In this document: piece after piece, positions 17,257-25,520 of the stretch
Numbering within the stretch: the first letter of the stretch is position 1
Layout of the letters: each line of letters opens with the position of its first letter
The notes under the pieces: generated by a model
The model's database searches: none
What the model was told of the DNA's origin: nothing
The model's input: the letters and a program-made list of their open reading frames with translations, nothing else
Translations under genes and position numbers: made by a program
Source: Extensimonas soli
GTDB lineage: Bacteria > Pseudomonadota > Gammaproteobacteria > Burkholderiales > Burkholderiaceae_C
Length of the DNA: 64,000 nt
NCBI RefSeq assembly: GCF_029211265.1
Contig: NZ_JARGEL010000028.1
Coordinates: 69,674 to 133,673, forward strand
Reading direction: 5' to 3'

Positions 17257-17895
17257 ATGTCCCAAGCCCCTCAAGCCCCCAGCCCCACCGCCAGCCCCGC
17301 CCCCGCCCCGGCCGCGGACGCCACCGCCCCCGCTGTGGCCCCCGCCGCGCTGCCCAAGTCCGACCAGAACCTGGTCTGGCTGGACTGCGAAATGACGGGC
17401 CTCGAGCCCGACACCGACCGCCTGATCGAAATCGCCGTGGTCGTCACCGACCCCGACCTTGCGCTGCGCGTCGAAGGCCCCGTGTTCGCGATCCACCAGG
17501 AAGACGCCGTGCTCGATCGCATGGACAAATGGAACAGGGGCACGCACGGCAGGAGCGGCCTGATCGCGCGCGTGCGCGCCTCCACGATCTCCGAGGCCGA
17601 GGCCGAGCGCCAGCTGCTGGCCTTTTTGAGCCACTACGCGCCCAAGGGCAAGGTGCCCATGTGCGGCAACAGCATCGGCCAGGACAGGCGCTTTCTGGTG
17701 CGCTACATGCCCAAGCTCGAGCGCTTTTTCCACTACCGCAACGTGGACGTGAGCACCCTCAAGGAACTTGCCAAACGCTGGAAGCCCGAAGCCTACGAGA
17801 GCTTCAAGAAGGCGCAAAAACACACCGCGCTCGCCGACGTGCACGAATCGATCGACGAGCTCGTGCACTACCGCACGCATTTCTTGCGCGTGTGA
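17257..17895 (+). CDS. orn: Oligoribonuclease (Orn)
   Basis: A 212-residue DEDDh 3'-to-5' exonuclease that degrades 2-5 nt RNAs, including pGpG from c-di-GMP turnover. Catalytic residues are visible in WLDCEMTG (D43, E45), [11 protein letters not shown] and [10 protein letters not shown]. Standard Orn is about 180 residues; here a Pro/Ala-rich tail of about 33 residues precedes the domain. The start could be later, but no better start codon stands before [13 protein letters not shown] hairpin with a T-run follows 70 bp downstream. Confidence 0.93.
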   Translation: MSQAPQAPSPTASPAPAPAADATAPAVAPAALPKSDQNLVWLDCEMTGLEPDTDRLIEIAVVVTDPDLALRVEGPVFAIHQEDAVLDRMDKWNRGTHGRSGLIARVRASTISEAEAERQLLAFLSHYAPKGKVPMCGNSIGQDRRFLVRYMPKLERFFHYRNVDVSTLKELAKRWKPEAYESFKKAQKHTALADVHESIDELVHYRTHFLRV

Positions 17896-17953
17896 TTCCG
17901 CGCACGGCCTTGGATGCACGCAAAATTTTTCTGCAGCAAAAAGCCAGCCGTGC

Positions 17954-17998
17954 CATAATCGCGCCCCTGCCCAGGTACAGCACCTGGGCAGTTTTGTT
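17954..17998 (+). terminator. Hairpin with T-run after orn, preceded by a -10-like CATAAT
   Basis: CTGCCCAGGT pairs perfectly with ACCTGGGCAG (17967-17976 / 17982-17991), then TTTTGTT. This is a good intrinsic terminator for orn. CATAAT at 17954 sits 8 bp before the stem, so a promoter may fire straight into the hairpin, giving a short RNA or the start of an attenuated rhlE leader. The 17896-18245 gap holds no gene. Confidence 0.7.
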
Positions 17999-18203
17999 GC
18001 ATCTCCCCTCACACTCCCGGGCCGGTACATGCCGTGCTGCTGCCAAGGCGCCATCTGCATTCATTGCACAGCAAGGCGACACGCAGCCCCACCGCATTTG
18101 CGAATGTGCCCACCCTCGCGCTACCCAGCCGGCGCCAACCCGGCTCTCCCATTGCGCGCAGGCTTCGTTTGAAGGTGGATGTTTTTAACCACCCGTGAAG
18201 CCG

Positions 18204-18230
18204 TAGCAAGCTGCGCTTGCTATTGTTTTT
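18204..18230 (+). terminator. Terminator-like hairpin in the rhlE leader
   Basis: TAGCAAGC pairs perfectly with GCTTGCTA over a 3-nt loop and is followed by TTGTTTTTT, only 16 bp before the rhlE start codon. It would stop transcription before the gene unless disrupted, so it may be an attenuator. Confidence 0.55.
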
Positions 18231-18245
18231 TATAAAAATCCGTCC

Positions 18246-20024
18246 ATGACCGACACTTCGCAAGTGCGGGGCGAGCGCGCCCCCGTTTCCCCCATCTCCG
18301 CCCCTATCTCTCCCTCTGCCGCAGCCTTGGCAAGCGAGTCCGCGCCCGAAAACGGCTTTGCCGCGCTGGGCCTCGCGCCCGAACTGCTGCAGGCCGTGGC
18401 CGAGCTCGGCTATACCGCGCCCACCGCTGTGCAGCAAAAAACCATTCCGCTCGCCATGGGCAATGGCGCTGCCGCTACAGGTTTCATAGACCTGATGGTG
18501 TCGAGCCAGACGGGCAGCGGCAAGACCGCCGCCTTTCTGCTGCCCGTGCTGCACACGCTGCTGCGCCAGCAGGCCGAAGCCCGCGCCGCACAGGAGCGCG
18601 CAACCGCTGACGCCACCAATGCCGCCGTCGCGCACGGTGAGGCTGCCCCGCGACGCGCCAAGCGCAAGAACCCCACCGACCCGCGCAACTTCAAGGCCGC
18701 CACGCCCGGCGCACTCGTGCTGTGCCCCACGCGCGAGTTGGCCCAGCAGGTTGCCAGCGACGCCATAGACTTGGTCAAGCACTGCCGCGGCCTGCGCGTG
18801 GCCAGCGTGGTGGGCGGCATGCCCTACCAGATGCAGATCGCCAAGCTGCAAAACGCCAACCTCGTCGTCGCCACGCCCGGGCGCCTGCTTGACTTGCAGC
18901 GCTCGCAGCAGATCAAGCTCGATCAAATGCAGTTCCTCGTCCTCGATGAGGCGGACCGCATGCTCGACCTCGGCTTTGCCGACGACCTCGCCGAAATCCA
19001 CCAACTCACCGCGCAGCGCCGGCAAACCATGATGTTCAGCGCCACCTTTGCGCCGCGCATCCAGCAGCTGGCCCTGCGCGTGATGCACGACGGCGGCGCC
19101 TCGGTGCAAAAGGTGCAGATCGACACGCCGCAGGAAAAGCACGCCAACATCGAGCAAAAGCTCTACTGGGCCGACAACGCGCAGCACAAGCGCCAGCTGC
19201 TCGACCACTGGCTGCGCCACCCGGCGATCGAGCAGGCCATCGTGTTCGCGAGCACCCAGGTCGAGTGCGACGGCCTTGCCAACGATCTGCAGCAAGAGGG
19301 CTTTTCTGCCGTGGCCTTGCACGGCGCACTGAGCCAGGGCCTGCGCAACCGCCGCCTGATGGCGCTGCGCAACGGCCAGGTGCAGATCCTCGTGGCCACC
19401 GACGTGGCCGCACGCGGCATCGACGTGCCCAGCATCACGCACGTGTTCAACTTCGGCCTGCCCATGAAGGCCGAGGACTACACGCACCGCATCGGCCGCA
19501 CGGGCCGCGCCGGGCGCGACGGCCTGGCCGTGACCTTTGCCGAATTCCGCGACCGGCGCAAGATTTTCGACATCGAAAACTACAGCCGCCAGCCCTTCCA
19601 GGCCGCCGTGGTCCCCGGCCTGGAACCCACGCAGCGCGCCCCGCACCCGAGCCGCCCTTACGGCAATGGGCGCGATGGGCGGGATGGGCGTGACGCACGC
19701 CACGGTCGCGACGGCCAGGAGCGCAACGGCTTCGCGGGCCGCGGCCAGCGCGGCGGCCCCGCGCGCGGTCAACAGGCACGCAATGACTTCGAGCCACGCG
19801 CCCATGGCCCGCGCCGCGACGGCGAAGGCTACGGGCGCAAGTCCGGCTTCGGCGATTTCGGCGGCCATGGACGGGGTGATTTTGCGGGCCGTGGTGCCGG
19901 CAAAGGCCCTGCGCGCACGGATTTTCAGGGGCGCAAACCGTCAGCGGGGGCTCCCGCCGCAAGCCGGGGCAAAAGCTTCGTGCCCCACGTAGCCCAGGAA
20001 TCCCGCAAGCGCCCCATGCGTTGA
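18246..20024 (+). CDS. rhlE: DEAD-box ATP-dependent RNA helicase, RhlE-like
   Basis: A 592-residue RNA helicase. All core motifs are present: Q-motif region TAPTAVQQKTIP, motif I SQTGSGKT (87-94), DEAD (234-237), SAT, VATDVAARGID and HRIGRTGRAGR. The C-terminal 140 residues are Arg/Gly-rich (repeated RDGRDGRD, RGQRGGPARG), an RNA-binding tail typical of RhlE/DeaD types. A 40-residue low-complexity N-terminus precedes the domain. The long structured leader and the heptamer array after its stop are unusual. RhlE is favoured over DbpA or SrmB on size and tail. Confidence 0.9.
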   Translation: MTDTSQVRGERAPVSPISAPISPSAAALASESAPENGFAALGLAPELLQAVAELGYTAPTAVQQKTIPLAMGNGAAATGFIDLMVSSQTGSGKTAAFLLPVLHTLLRQQAEARAAQERATADATNAAVAHGEAAPRRAKRKNPTDPRNFKAATPGALVLCPTRELAQQVASDAIDLVKHCRGLRVASVVGGMPYQMQIAKLQNANLVVATPGRLLDLQRSQQIKLDQMQFLVLDEADRMLDLGFADDLAEIHQLTAQRRQTMMFSATFAPRIQQLALRVMHDGGASVQKVQIDTPQEKHANIEQKLYWADNAQHKRQLLDHWLRHPAIEQAIVFASTQVECDGLANDLQQEGFSAVALHGALSQGLRNRRLMALRNGQVQILVATDVAARGIDVPSITHVFNFGLPMKAEDYTHRIGRTGRAGRDGLAVTFAEFRDRRKIFDIENYSRQPFQAAVVPGLEPTQRAPHPSRPYGNGRDGRDGRDARHGRDGQERNGFAGRGQRGGPARGQQARNDFEPRAHGPRRDGEGYGRKSGFGDFGGHGRGDFAGRGAGKGPARTDFQGRKPSAGAPAASRGKSFVPHVAQESRKRPMR

Positions 20025-20047
20025 GCGTTCCGGCCCCTGCGCCAGTC

Positions 20048-20145
20048 GCGTCTGGCGTCTGGCGTCTGGCGTCTGGCGTCTGGCGTCTGGCGTCTGGCGT
20101 CTGGCGTCTGGCGTCTGGCGTCTGGCGTCTGGCGTCTGGCGTCTG
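20048..20145 (+). repeat. Perfect tandem array of 14 heptamers (GCGTCTG)
   Basis: Fourteen uninterrupted GCGTCTG units, 98 bp, begin 24 bp after the rhlE stop and end about 155 bp before the DUF721 gene. A unit length not divisible by three and perfect conservation suggest active slippage. It is outside any convincing coding sequence. Confidence 0.95.
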
Positions 20146-20168
20146 GCGGGGGCGACTATGCCCCCCGC

Positions 20169-20194
20169 GAGGGTGGAGCCTGGTTTCCACCCTC
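20169..20194 (+). other. Stem-loop after the heptamer array
   Basis: GAGGGTGGA pairs perfectly with TCCACCCTC over an 8-nt loop. There is no T-run. It may stabilise the rhlE transcript end or lie in the leader of the next gene. Confidence 0.4.
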
Positions 20195-20300
20195 CGGCCG
20201 CGTCGCCGCCAGTTCCTGCCGCCCACTGAAAATCTGCCGCTGTCGGGCATTGCAGCGGAAAATACCCACGCTGCTCCACGCCTCCCGCACCCGTTCCCCG

Positions 20301-20600
20301 ATGCGCCGCCATTACGCCGTTACTTTGCAGCAAGCCAGCGAAGAAGCGCCCAAGCTGGCCCACTTGATGGAGCTCGCGCGCGATTCGAGCGCGCGGCTCC
20401 ACGCCATCAGGGCGCTGATTCCCGCAGCATTGCACGCAAGCCTGCAGGCCGGGCCTATCGACGGCACCAACTGGTGCCTGATCGTGCCCCACAATGCCGC
20501 CGCAGCGAAACTGCGACAGCTCATGCCAGCCTTGCTTGCGCACTTGCGCAGCCAGGGCTGGGATGTAAACACCATCCGCATCAAGATCAAAGAGCGTTGA
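20301..20600 (+). CDS. DUF721 (DciA-like) family protein
   Basis: A 99-residue protein. LAHLMELARDSSARLHAIRALIP at the N-terminus and LRSQGWDVNTIRIKIKE at the C-terminus fit the DUF721 family, whose best-known member DciA loads the replicative helicase in bacteria without DnaC. Betaproteobacterial members are short like this one. ATG 20301 is chosen; an in-frame TTG at 20250 would add 17 residues. A very strong terminator follows 10 bp downstream. Confidence 0.7.
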   Translation: MRRHYAVTLQQASEEAPKLAHLMELARDSSARLHAIRALIPAALHASLQAGPIDGTNWCLIVPHNAAAAKLRQLMPALLAHLRSQGWDVNTIRIKIKER

Positions 20601-20610
20601 GGCGCGCAAG

Positions 20611-20648
20611 AAAAAATGCCGCCAGGGACAACCCTGGCGGCATTTTTT
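20611..20648 (+). terminator. Strong bidirectional terminator between the DUF721 gene and tRNA-Thr
   Basis: A 17-bp stem, AAAAAATGCCGCCAGGG with its complement, closed by loop ACAA. T-runs occur on both strands, so it can end the DUF721 transcript and, in the other direction, the sspA-sspB-tRNA transcript. Confidence 0.92.
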
Positions 20649-20658
20649 TGAGATTGAT

Positions 20659-20734
20659 TGGTGCCGATTGTCGGATTCGAACTGACGACCTACCGCTTAC
20701 AAGGCGGGTGCTCTACCAGCTGAGCTAAATCGGC
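20659..20734 (-). tRNA. tRNA-Thr (anticodon TGT)
   Basis: On the minus strand the 76-nt sequence folds as a cloverleaf: acceptor GCCGATT pairs with AATCGGC, D-arm TAGCTCAGCTGGTAGAGC, anticodon loop CTTGTAA giving TGT, T-arm with GTTCGAATC, and an encoded CCA end. A TAGAAT -10-like box (20744-20749) stands 10 bp upstream, with no good -35. Confidence 0.97.
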
Positions 20735-20794
20735 GAAGCGGTGATTCTACTTGCAAATAACGCCCCAAAACTGGTCAAAATGGAGCGCATTCAC

Positions 20795-21343
20795 TCATTT
20801 GATGCGCTTAAGTGCGGGCCGCGCGCCACCGCCAGACGGACGGGGCGGCTCGGGGGAATCGTCACCGTCCTCTGCATCGTCTGCCGAAGCCTGCAGCGGC
20901 ACGAGCTGCACCACACGCTCCTCCGTGTGGTTGTCAGCGCCGGGCGCTGCAGCGCTTGCGCCGCGTGCGGGCTTGGGAGCACGCGAGGGTGCTGCTGGCG
21001 TCGTCGTTTCAGCCGGACTTTCCATGGGCGGCGGAAATGCCATGCCCTGGCTGTTTTCGCGCGCATAGATGGCAACGACGCGCTCCACCGGCACCATGAT
21101 GTCGCGCGGGCGGCCGCCGAAACGGGCTTTGAACGTGATCAGGTCATTGCCGAGCTGCAAACTGCCGGTCGCGTCATAGCTGACGTTGAGCACGATTTCG
21201 CCATCCTTGACGTACTCGCGCGGCACATCGACCGTGGCGTCGACACTCACCGCGAGGTAAGGTGTGAAACCGTTGTCCGTGCACCATTCGTGGATGGCGC
21301 GGATCAGGTACGGGCGTGTGGAGCTGGGTTCCAGAGAGGTCAT
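20795..21343 (-). CDS. sspB: ClpXP protease specificity-enhancing factor SspB
   Basis: A 182-residue adaptor that delivers ssrA-tagged proteins to ClpXP. RPYLIRAIHEWCTDNGFTPY opens the conserved domain, and FGGRPRDIMVPVERVVAIYAREN closes it near residue 100. The remaining part is a disordered acidic/Pro-rich linker ending RPALKRIK, matching the SspB ClpX-binding tail. ATG 21343 fits the family start. It follows sspA on the same strand, as in many proteobacteria. Confidence 0.92.
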   Translation of the reverse strand: MTSLEPSSTRPYLIRAIHEWCTDNGFTPYLAVSVDATVDVPREYVKDGEIVLNVSYDATGSLQLGNDLITFKARFGGRPRDIMVPVERVVAIYARENSQGMAFPPPMESPAETTTPAAPSRAPKPARGASAAAPGADNHTEERVVQLVPLQASADDAEDGDDSPEPPRPSGGGARPALKRIK

Positions 21344-21377
21344 GCGAGGCGCCAATCGGAGGTACGGATCGAGTTTT

Positions 21378-21989
21378 TTATTTGCGCATGACCTTCTCGG
21401 ACGGAGTCAGCGCCTCGATGTAGGCCGGACGCGAAAAAATGCGCTCGGCATATTTGAGCAGTGGGGCCGCATTCTTGCTGAGCTCAATGCCATAGTAATC
21501 AAGACGCCACAGCAAGGGCGCAATGGCGACGTCCAGCATGGAAAAATGTTCTCCGAGCATATATTTGTTCTTGAGGAACACCGGCGCCAGCTGCGTCAGG
21601 CGGTCGCGGATATGTGCGCGTGCTTTTTCCAGATTTTTCTCATTGCCCTTGGTGGCGCGCGACTCGAGCGTGTGCACGTGCACGAAGAGCTCTTTTTCGA
21701 AATTCAGCAGGAACAAGCGCACGCGCGCACGATCGACCGGATCGCCCGGCATCAGCTGCGGATGCGGAAAGCGCTCGTCGATGTATTCGTTGATGATGTT
21801 CGATTCGTACAGGATCAGGTCGCGCTCGACCAGGATGGGCACCTGGCCATACGGGTTCATGACGCTGATGTCTTCGGGCTTGTTATAGAGGTCCACGTCG
21901 CGGATCTCGAAGTCCATGCCTTTTTCGAACAACACGAAACGGCAGCGATGCGAAAAGGGGCAGGTCGTACCTGAATAAAGCACCATCAT
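21378..21989 (-). CDS. sspA: Stringent starvation protein A homologue (glutathione S-transferase fold)
   Basis: A 203-residue protein with the GST N-terminal domain (LYSGTTCPFSHRCRFVLFEKGM, then NPYGQVPILVERDLILYESNII) and a helical C-terminal domain. SspA binds RNA polymerase rather than acting as a classical GST. The pairing with sspB and the position after petC support the assignment. Two ATGs stand in a row; 21989 has AGGAG 10 bp upstream. Confidence 0.93.
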   Translation of the reverse strand: MMVLYSGTTCPFSHRCRFVLFEKGMDFEIRDVDLYNKPEDISVMNPYGQVPILVERDLILYESNIINEYIDERFPHPQLMPGDPVDRARVRLFLLNFEKELFVHVHTLESRATKGNEKNLEKARAHIRDRLTQLAPVFLKNKYMLGEHFSMLDVAIAPLLWRLDYYGIELSKNAAPLLKYAERIFSRPAYIEALTPSEKVMRK

Positions 21990-22005
21990 GATGTAGCGGC
22001 TCCTG

Positions 22006-22043
22006 AAAATCAAAAGAGTGGGCACCCGCAAAGCGCCCACTCT
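22006..22043 (-). terminator. Terminator after petABC
   Basis: On the minus strand AGAGTGGGC pairs with GCCCACTCT around an 11-nt loop, and TTTTGATTTT follows. It lies between petC and sspA and should end the bc1 operon. Confidence 0.75.
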
Positions 22044-22092
22044 GTAAAAACTGGGTACGCCCCAATCGGGGCGCAGCCACTGTATTTGAGGA

Positions 22093-22851
22093 TTACTTCA
22101 CGTTTTTCCAATAGGCGGCATTGAGCCTCCAGGCCAGCACCGTGAAAAACGCCAGGTACAGCAGCACCCAGACCCCCACGCGCGTGCGGGTCTTTTGCGC
22201 GGGCTCGCCCATCCATTGCAGGTAGTTCACCAAGTCGGCCACGGTCTGGTCGAATTGCGCTTCGGTCATCGTTCCAGGGGCTAATTGTTCCCAGCCCTTG
22301 AGGACCTCCGTGGCATGTCCATGGCTTTCGACCTCTTCGTAGATCGGCTTGCGCTGACCCTGCAATTGCCACAAGGCGTGGGGCATGCCGACATTCGGGA
22401 AGGCCAGGTTGTTCCAGCCCGTAGCCTTGGTGTCGTCGCGGTAGAAAGTGCGCAAAAAGGTGTAAAGGTAATCGGCCCCGCTGCCGCCGGCGCCAGCGCG
22501 CGAGCGGGCGATCAGGGTCAAATCGGGCGGATTTGCGCCGAACCATTCCTTGGCCTGACGCGGGTCGATCGCGGCCTTCATGGTCTCGCCCACCTTGTCG
22601 GTGGTGAACATGAGGTTGTCCTTGATCTGTTGCTCGGTCAGACCGATGTCGCGCAAGCGGTTGTAGCGCATGAAGGCGGCGGAGTGGCAACCTACGCAGT
22701 AGTTGGCGAAAATCTTGGCGCCGTTTTGCAGCGCGCCGAGATCGGTGGTCTTGTTGGGGGCCTTGTCCCAGGCAATGGTGTTACCTGCTGCTTGGGCGGT
22801 GCCTGCAGCCAGGCCAAGGGCGGCAATGAGCGCGAGAAGGATTTTTTTCAT
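22093..22851 (-). CDS. petC: Ubiquinol-cytochrome c reductase, cytochrome c1 subunit
   Basis: A 252-residue periplasmic heme protein anchored by its C-terminus. Signal peptide MKKILLALIAALGLAAGTAQA, heme motif CVGCH (52-56), axial-methionine region near PNVGMPHALW, and a final membrane helix VWVLLYLAFFTVLAW. Part of the bc1 complex passing electrons from quinol to cytochrome c. It follows petB by 16 bp. Confidence 0.96.
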   Translation of the reverse strand: MKKILLALIAALGLAAGTAQAAGNTIAWDKAPNKTTDLGALQNGAKIFANYCVGCHSAAFMRYNRLRDIGLTEQQIKDNLMFTTDKVGETMKAAIDPRQAKEWFGANPPDLTLIARSRAGAGGSGADYLYTFLRTFYRDDTKATGWNNLAFPNVGMPHALWQLQGQRKPIYEEVESHGHATEVLKGWEQLAPGTMTEAQFDQTVADLVNYLQWMGEPAQKTRTRVGVWVLLYLAFFTVLAWRLNAAYWKNVK

Positions 22852-22867
22852 GGTGTTCGTCTCCGGC

Positions 22868-24280
22868 TCAGTGGGCAGCGAAGGTCACGCGGTCGGGCAT
22901 GGGCTTGGGCTCACCCACGCGGCTCCACCAGGGCATGAGCAGGAAGAAGCCGAAATAGAACAGCGTACCCACTTGCGACACGCGCTCGCCAATCGGCGAA
23001 GGCGGCTGCACACCGAGGTAGCCGAGGATCAGGAAGTTGATCACGAACAGACCGTAGAGGTACTTGTGCCAGCTCGGCCGGTAGCGGATCGATTTGACCG
23101 GGCTGTTGTCGAGCCAGGGCAGGAAGAACAGGATGACCACGGCGCCGCCCATGGCCACCACGCCCCAAAACTTGGCGTCGATCGAGAGCATCATCGCGAC
23201 CACGGCAATCGCAGCCACGGCGATGATGCCCTTGAGGAAGCCCGCAAGCTTTGTTTTCAGGATACCGAACAGGGCGCCGAGCACCACGCAGGCGATGAGC
23301 GCGTACACCATTTCGCTGGTGATGGCGCGCAGCATCGAATAAAACGGCGTGAAGTACCACACCGGCGCGATGTGCAAGGGCGTCTGGAGCGGATCGGCCG
23401 GGATGAAGTTGTTGAATTCGAGGAAATAACCACCGGCTTCAGGCGCAAAGAAAATCACGGCCGCAAACACCATCAGGAACACACCGACGCCGAACACGTC
23501 GTGCACGGTGTAGTACGGATGGAAGGGCACGCCGTCCAGCGGATGGCCTTTGTCGTCCTTGGGCGCCTTGGGGCCCTTGATCTCGATGCCGTCGGGGTTG
23601 TTCGAGCCCACGTCGTGCAGCGCAAGCAAGTGCGCCACGACCAAGCCCAGCAGCACCAGCGGCACGGCGATCACGTGGAAGCTGAAGAAGCGGTTCAGCG
23701 TGGCGTCGCTGACCACGTAGTCGCCGCGGATCAGCAGCGAAAGGTCGGGGCCGATGAAGGGAATCGCGGAAAACAGGTTCACGATCACCTGCGCGCCCCA
23801 GTACGACATCTGGCCCCAGGGCAGCAGGTAGCCCATGAAGGCCTCGGCCATCAGGCACAGAAAGATCAGGCAGCCAAAGACCCACACGAGTTCGCGCGGC
23901 TTTTGGTAGCTGCCGTAGATCAGGCCGCGGTACATGTGCAGATACACCACGATGAAGAAAGCCGAGGCGCCCGTGGAGTGCATGTAGCGGATCAGCCAGC
24001 CCCAGGGCACGTCACGCATGATGTATTCGACCGAAGCGAAGGCGAGGTTCGCGTCGGGCTTGTAGTGCATCACCAGAAAGATGCCCGTGACGATCTGGAT
24101 CACCAGCACCAGCAGCGCGAGCGAGCCGAAGATGTACCAGAAGTTGAAGTTCTTGGGCGCGTAATACTCCGACATGTGCACGCGGTAGGCGTCGAACAGG
24201 GTCGGAAAGCGGTTGTGCATCCAGTTGCCGAACTTGGCACCCGCGGAAGCGTTGGGAGAGATTTCCTTGAATTCAGCCAT
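22868..24280 (-). CDS. petB: Ubiquinol-cytochrome c reductase, cytochrome b subunit
   Basis: A 470-residue integral protein with about nine membrane helices, carrying the two b hemes and both quinone sites. Landmarks include MHYKPDANLAF, GSYQKPRELVW and GYLLPWGQMSYWGAQV. The Qo-site motif reads PVWY (306-309) rather than the common PEWY; I recall PVWY from other beta- and gammaproteobacteria. The C-terminal extension beyond helix 8 is longer than mitochondrial cytochrome b. Second gene of petABC. Confidence 0.97.
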   Translation of the reverse strand: MAEFKEISPNASAGAKFGNWMHNRFPTLFDAYRVHMSEYYAPKNFNFWYIFGSLALLVLVIQIVTGIFLVMHYKPDANLAFASVEYIMRDVPWGWLIRYMHSTGASAFFIVVYLHMYRGLIYGSYQKPRELVWVFGCLIFLCLMAEAFMGYLLPWGQMSYWGAQVIVNLFSAIPFIGPDLSLLIRGDYVVSDATLNRFFSFHVIAVPLVLLGLVVAHLLALHDVGSNNPDGIEIKGPKAPKDDKGHPLDGVPFHPYYTVHDVFGVGVFLMVFAAVIFFAPEAGGYFLEFNNFIPADPLQTPLHIAPVWYFTPFYSMLRAITSEMVYALIACVVLGALFGILKTKLAGFLKGIIAVAAIAVVAMMLSIDAKFWGVVAMGGAVVILFFLPWLDNSPVKSIRYRPSWHKYLYGLFVINFLILGYLGVQPPSPIGERVSQVGTLFYFGFFLLMPWWSRVGEPKPMPDRVTFAAH

Positions 24281-24291
24281 GGGGTGCTCCT

Positions 24292-24891
24292 TCAGGCCTT
24301 CTTGTCTTCACCGATCAGCAGGCGGGTGTCGGAGAGGTACATGTGGGGCGGGATTTCGAGGTTGTCGGGCGCAGGCTTGTTCTTGAAAACACGCCCGGCC
24401 AGATCGAAAGTAGAGCCATGGCAGGGGCAGAGCCAGCCGCCGAGCCAATCGTTGGGCAGCGAAGGTTGCGCACCCGGCGTGAACTTGTCGGAGGGCGAGC
24501 AGCCCAGGTGCGTGCAGATGCCGATGGCTACGAAGACCTCGGGCTTGATCGAGCGCCACTCGTTGCGCGCGTAGGGCGGCGTGAATTGTTCGGGATGGCG
24601 CTCGGACTTGGGGTCTGCGAGTTCGGGATCAATCTTGGGCAACGCAGCCAGTTGCTCGGGCGTGCGGCGCACGATCCAGACGGGCTTGCCGCGCCATTCC
24701 ACGGTGATCTTTTCGCCCGGCTTGAGGGTGGAGATGTCCACCTCGACGGCAGCGCCGGCAGCCTTGGCGCGCTCCGAAGGCTGAAAAGTGCTCACGAAAG
24801 GTACGGCGGTTGCCACGCCGCCCACCACGCCGGCGCAGCTGGTCGCGATCAGCCACGTCCGTTTTTCGGAGTCGATGGGAGTGTCACTCAT
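24292..24891 (-). CDS. petA: Ubiquinol-cytochrome c reductase, Rieske iron-sulfur subunit
   Basis: A 199-residue protein with an N-terminal membrane anchor (WLIATSCAGVVGGVATAVPFV, after a Tat-like KRTW) and a Rieske [2Fe-2S] domain. Ligands are C126 and H128 in CTHLGC and C155 and H158 in CPCHGS; C131 and C157 would form the usual disulfide. ATG 24891 gives the family start; upstream in-frame starts would add non-conserved residues. It begins the petABC operon; the 24892-25028 gap must hold its promoter and that of divergent mscL. Confidence 0.96.
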   Translation of the reverse strand: MSDTPIDSEKRTWLIATSCAGVVGGVATAVPFVSTFQPSERAKAAGAAVEVDISTLKPGEKITVEWRGKPVWIVRRTPEQLAALPKIDPELADPKSERHPEQFTPPYARNEWRSIKPEVFVAIGICTHLGCSPSDKFTPGAQPSLPNDWLGGWLCPCHGSTFDLAGRVFKNKPAPDNLEIPPHMYLSDTRLLIGEDKKA

Positions 24892-25028
24892 GGGATCCTC
24901 GATGAACATCGCTAGTTGGGGGTCAATCGGTGATTGTAGCGGAGCGCCTGGGGGTATTTGTCCGCATTCCCGGATGCACGATTTAGGCGATACTGGCACC
25001 GTTCGGCACTATCGCAAAAGGAGTTTCC

Positions 25029-25475
25029 ATGGGCATGATGCAGGAATTCAAGGAGTTTGCCGTCAAGGGCAACGTGATCGACCTCGCCGTGGGCGTGATC
25101 ATTGGCGGAGCGTTTGGCAAGATCGTCGATTCGGTGGTGGCCGACCTGATCATGCCCGTCGTGGGGCTGGTGTTCGGCAAGCTCGACTTTTCCAACCTGT
25201 TCGTCGTGCTCGGCGAAGCGCCCACGGGCACGGCGCACACGCTCGAGGCGCTGCGCAAGGCGGGCGTGCCCGTGTTCGCGTATGGCAACTTCATCACGGT
25301 GGCGGTGAATTTCATCATCCTCGCGTTCATCATTTTCATGATGATCAGGCAGATCAACCGCTTCAAGCGCGAGGCCCCTGCCGCAGCCACGGCACCCGCC
25401 GAGCCGCCGCCCACGCCTGAAGAAGTCGTGCTGCTGCGCGAAATCCGCGACAGCCTGCGCAGCGCTTCCAAATAG
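25029..25475 (+). CDS. mscL: Large-conductance mechanosensitive channel MscL
   Basis: A 148-residue inner-membrane channel opened by osmotic downshock. The N-terminal amphipathic helix [27 protein letters not shown] is diagnostic; a second helix [19 protein letters not shown] and a cytoplasmic bundle follow. AAAGGAG precedes the ATG by 6 bp. Confidence 0.97.
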   Translation: MGMMQEFKEFAVKGNVIDLAVGVIIGGAFGKIVDSVVADLIMPVVGLVFGKLDFSNLFVVLGEAPTGTAHTLEALRKAGVPVFAYGNFITVAVNFIILAFIIFMMIRQINRFKREAPAAATAPAEPPPTPEEVVLLREIRDSLRSASK

Positions 25476-25520
25476 ATAGCTTTTAGCGCAGACTTACAAA
25501 GCGCTACCGCCATTTTTTAC
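25475..25520 (+). repeat. Dispersed short repeat, copy between mscL and pdxA
   Basis: ATAGCTTTTAGCGCAG, ACTTACAAAGCGCTACC and GCCATTTTTT match the family core in order. It fills the gap between the convergent genes and supplies the pdxA stop region. Confidence 0.65.

Noticed and set aside
20048-20145. CRISPR array
   Set aside because: Units are directly adjacent heptamers with no spacers; no cas genes are present in the window.
20041-20250. Protein with a repeating RRQTPDA heptapeptide encoded across the heptamer array on the minus strand
   Set aside because: Any 7-bp repeat gives a 7-residue periodic open frame; there is no ribosome site or family match.
22703-24574. 623-codon open frame antisense to petB and petC
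   Set aside because: Composition (His/Asp/Glu/Arg-rich, no motifs) is that of codon-position shadow; petABC are certain.
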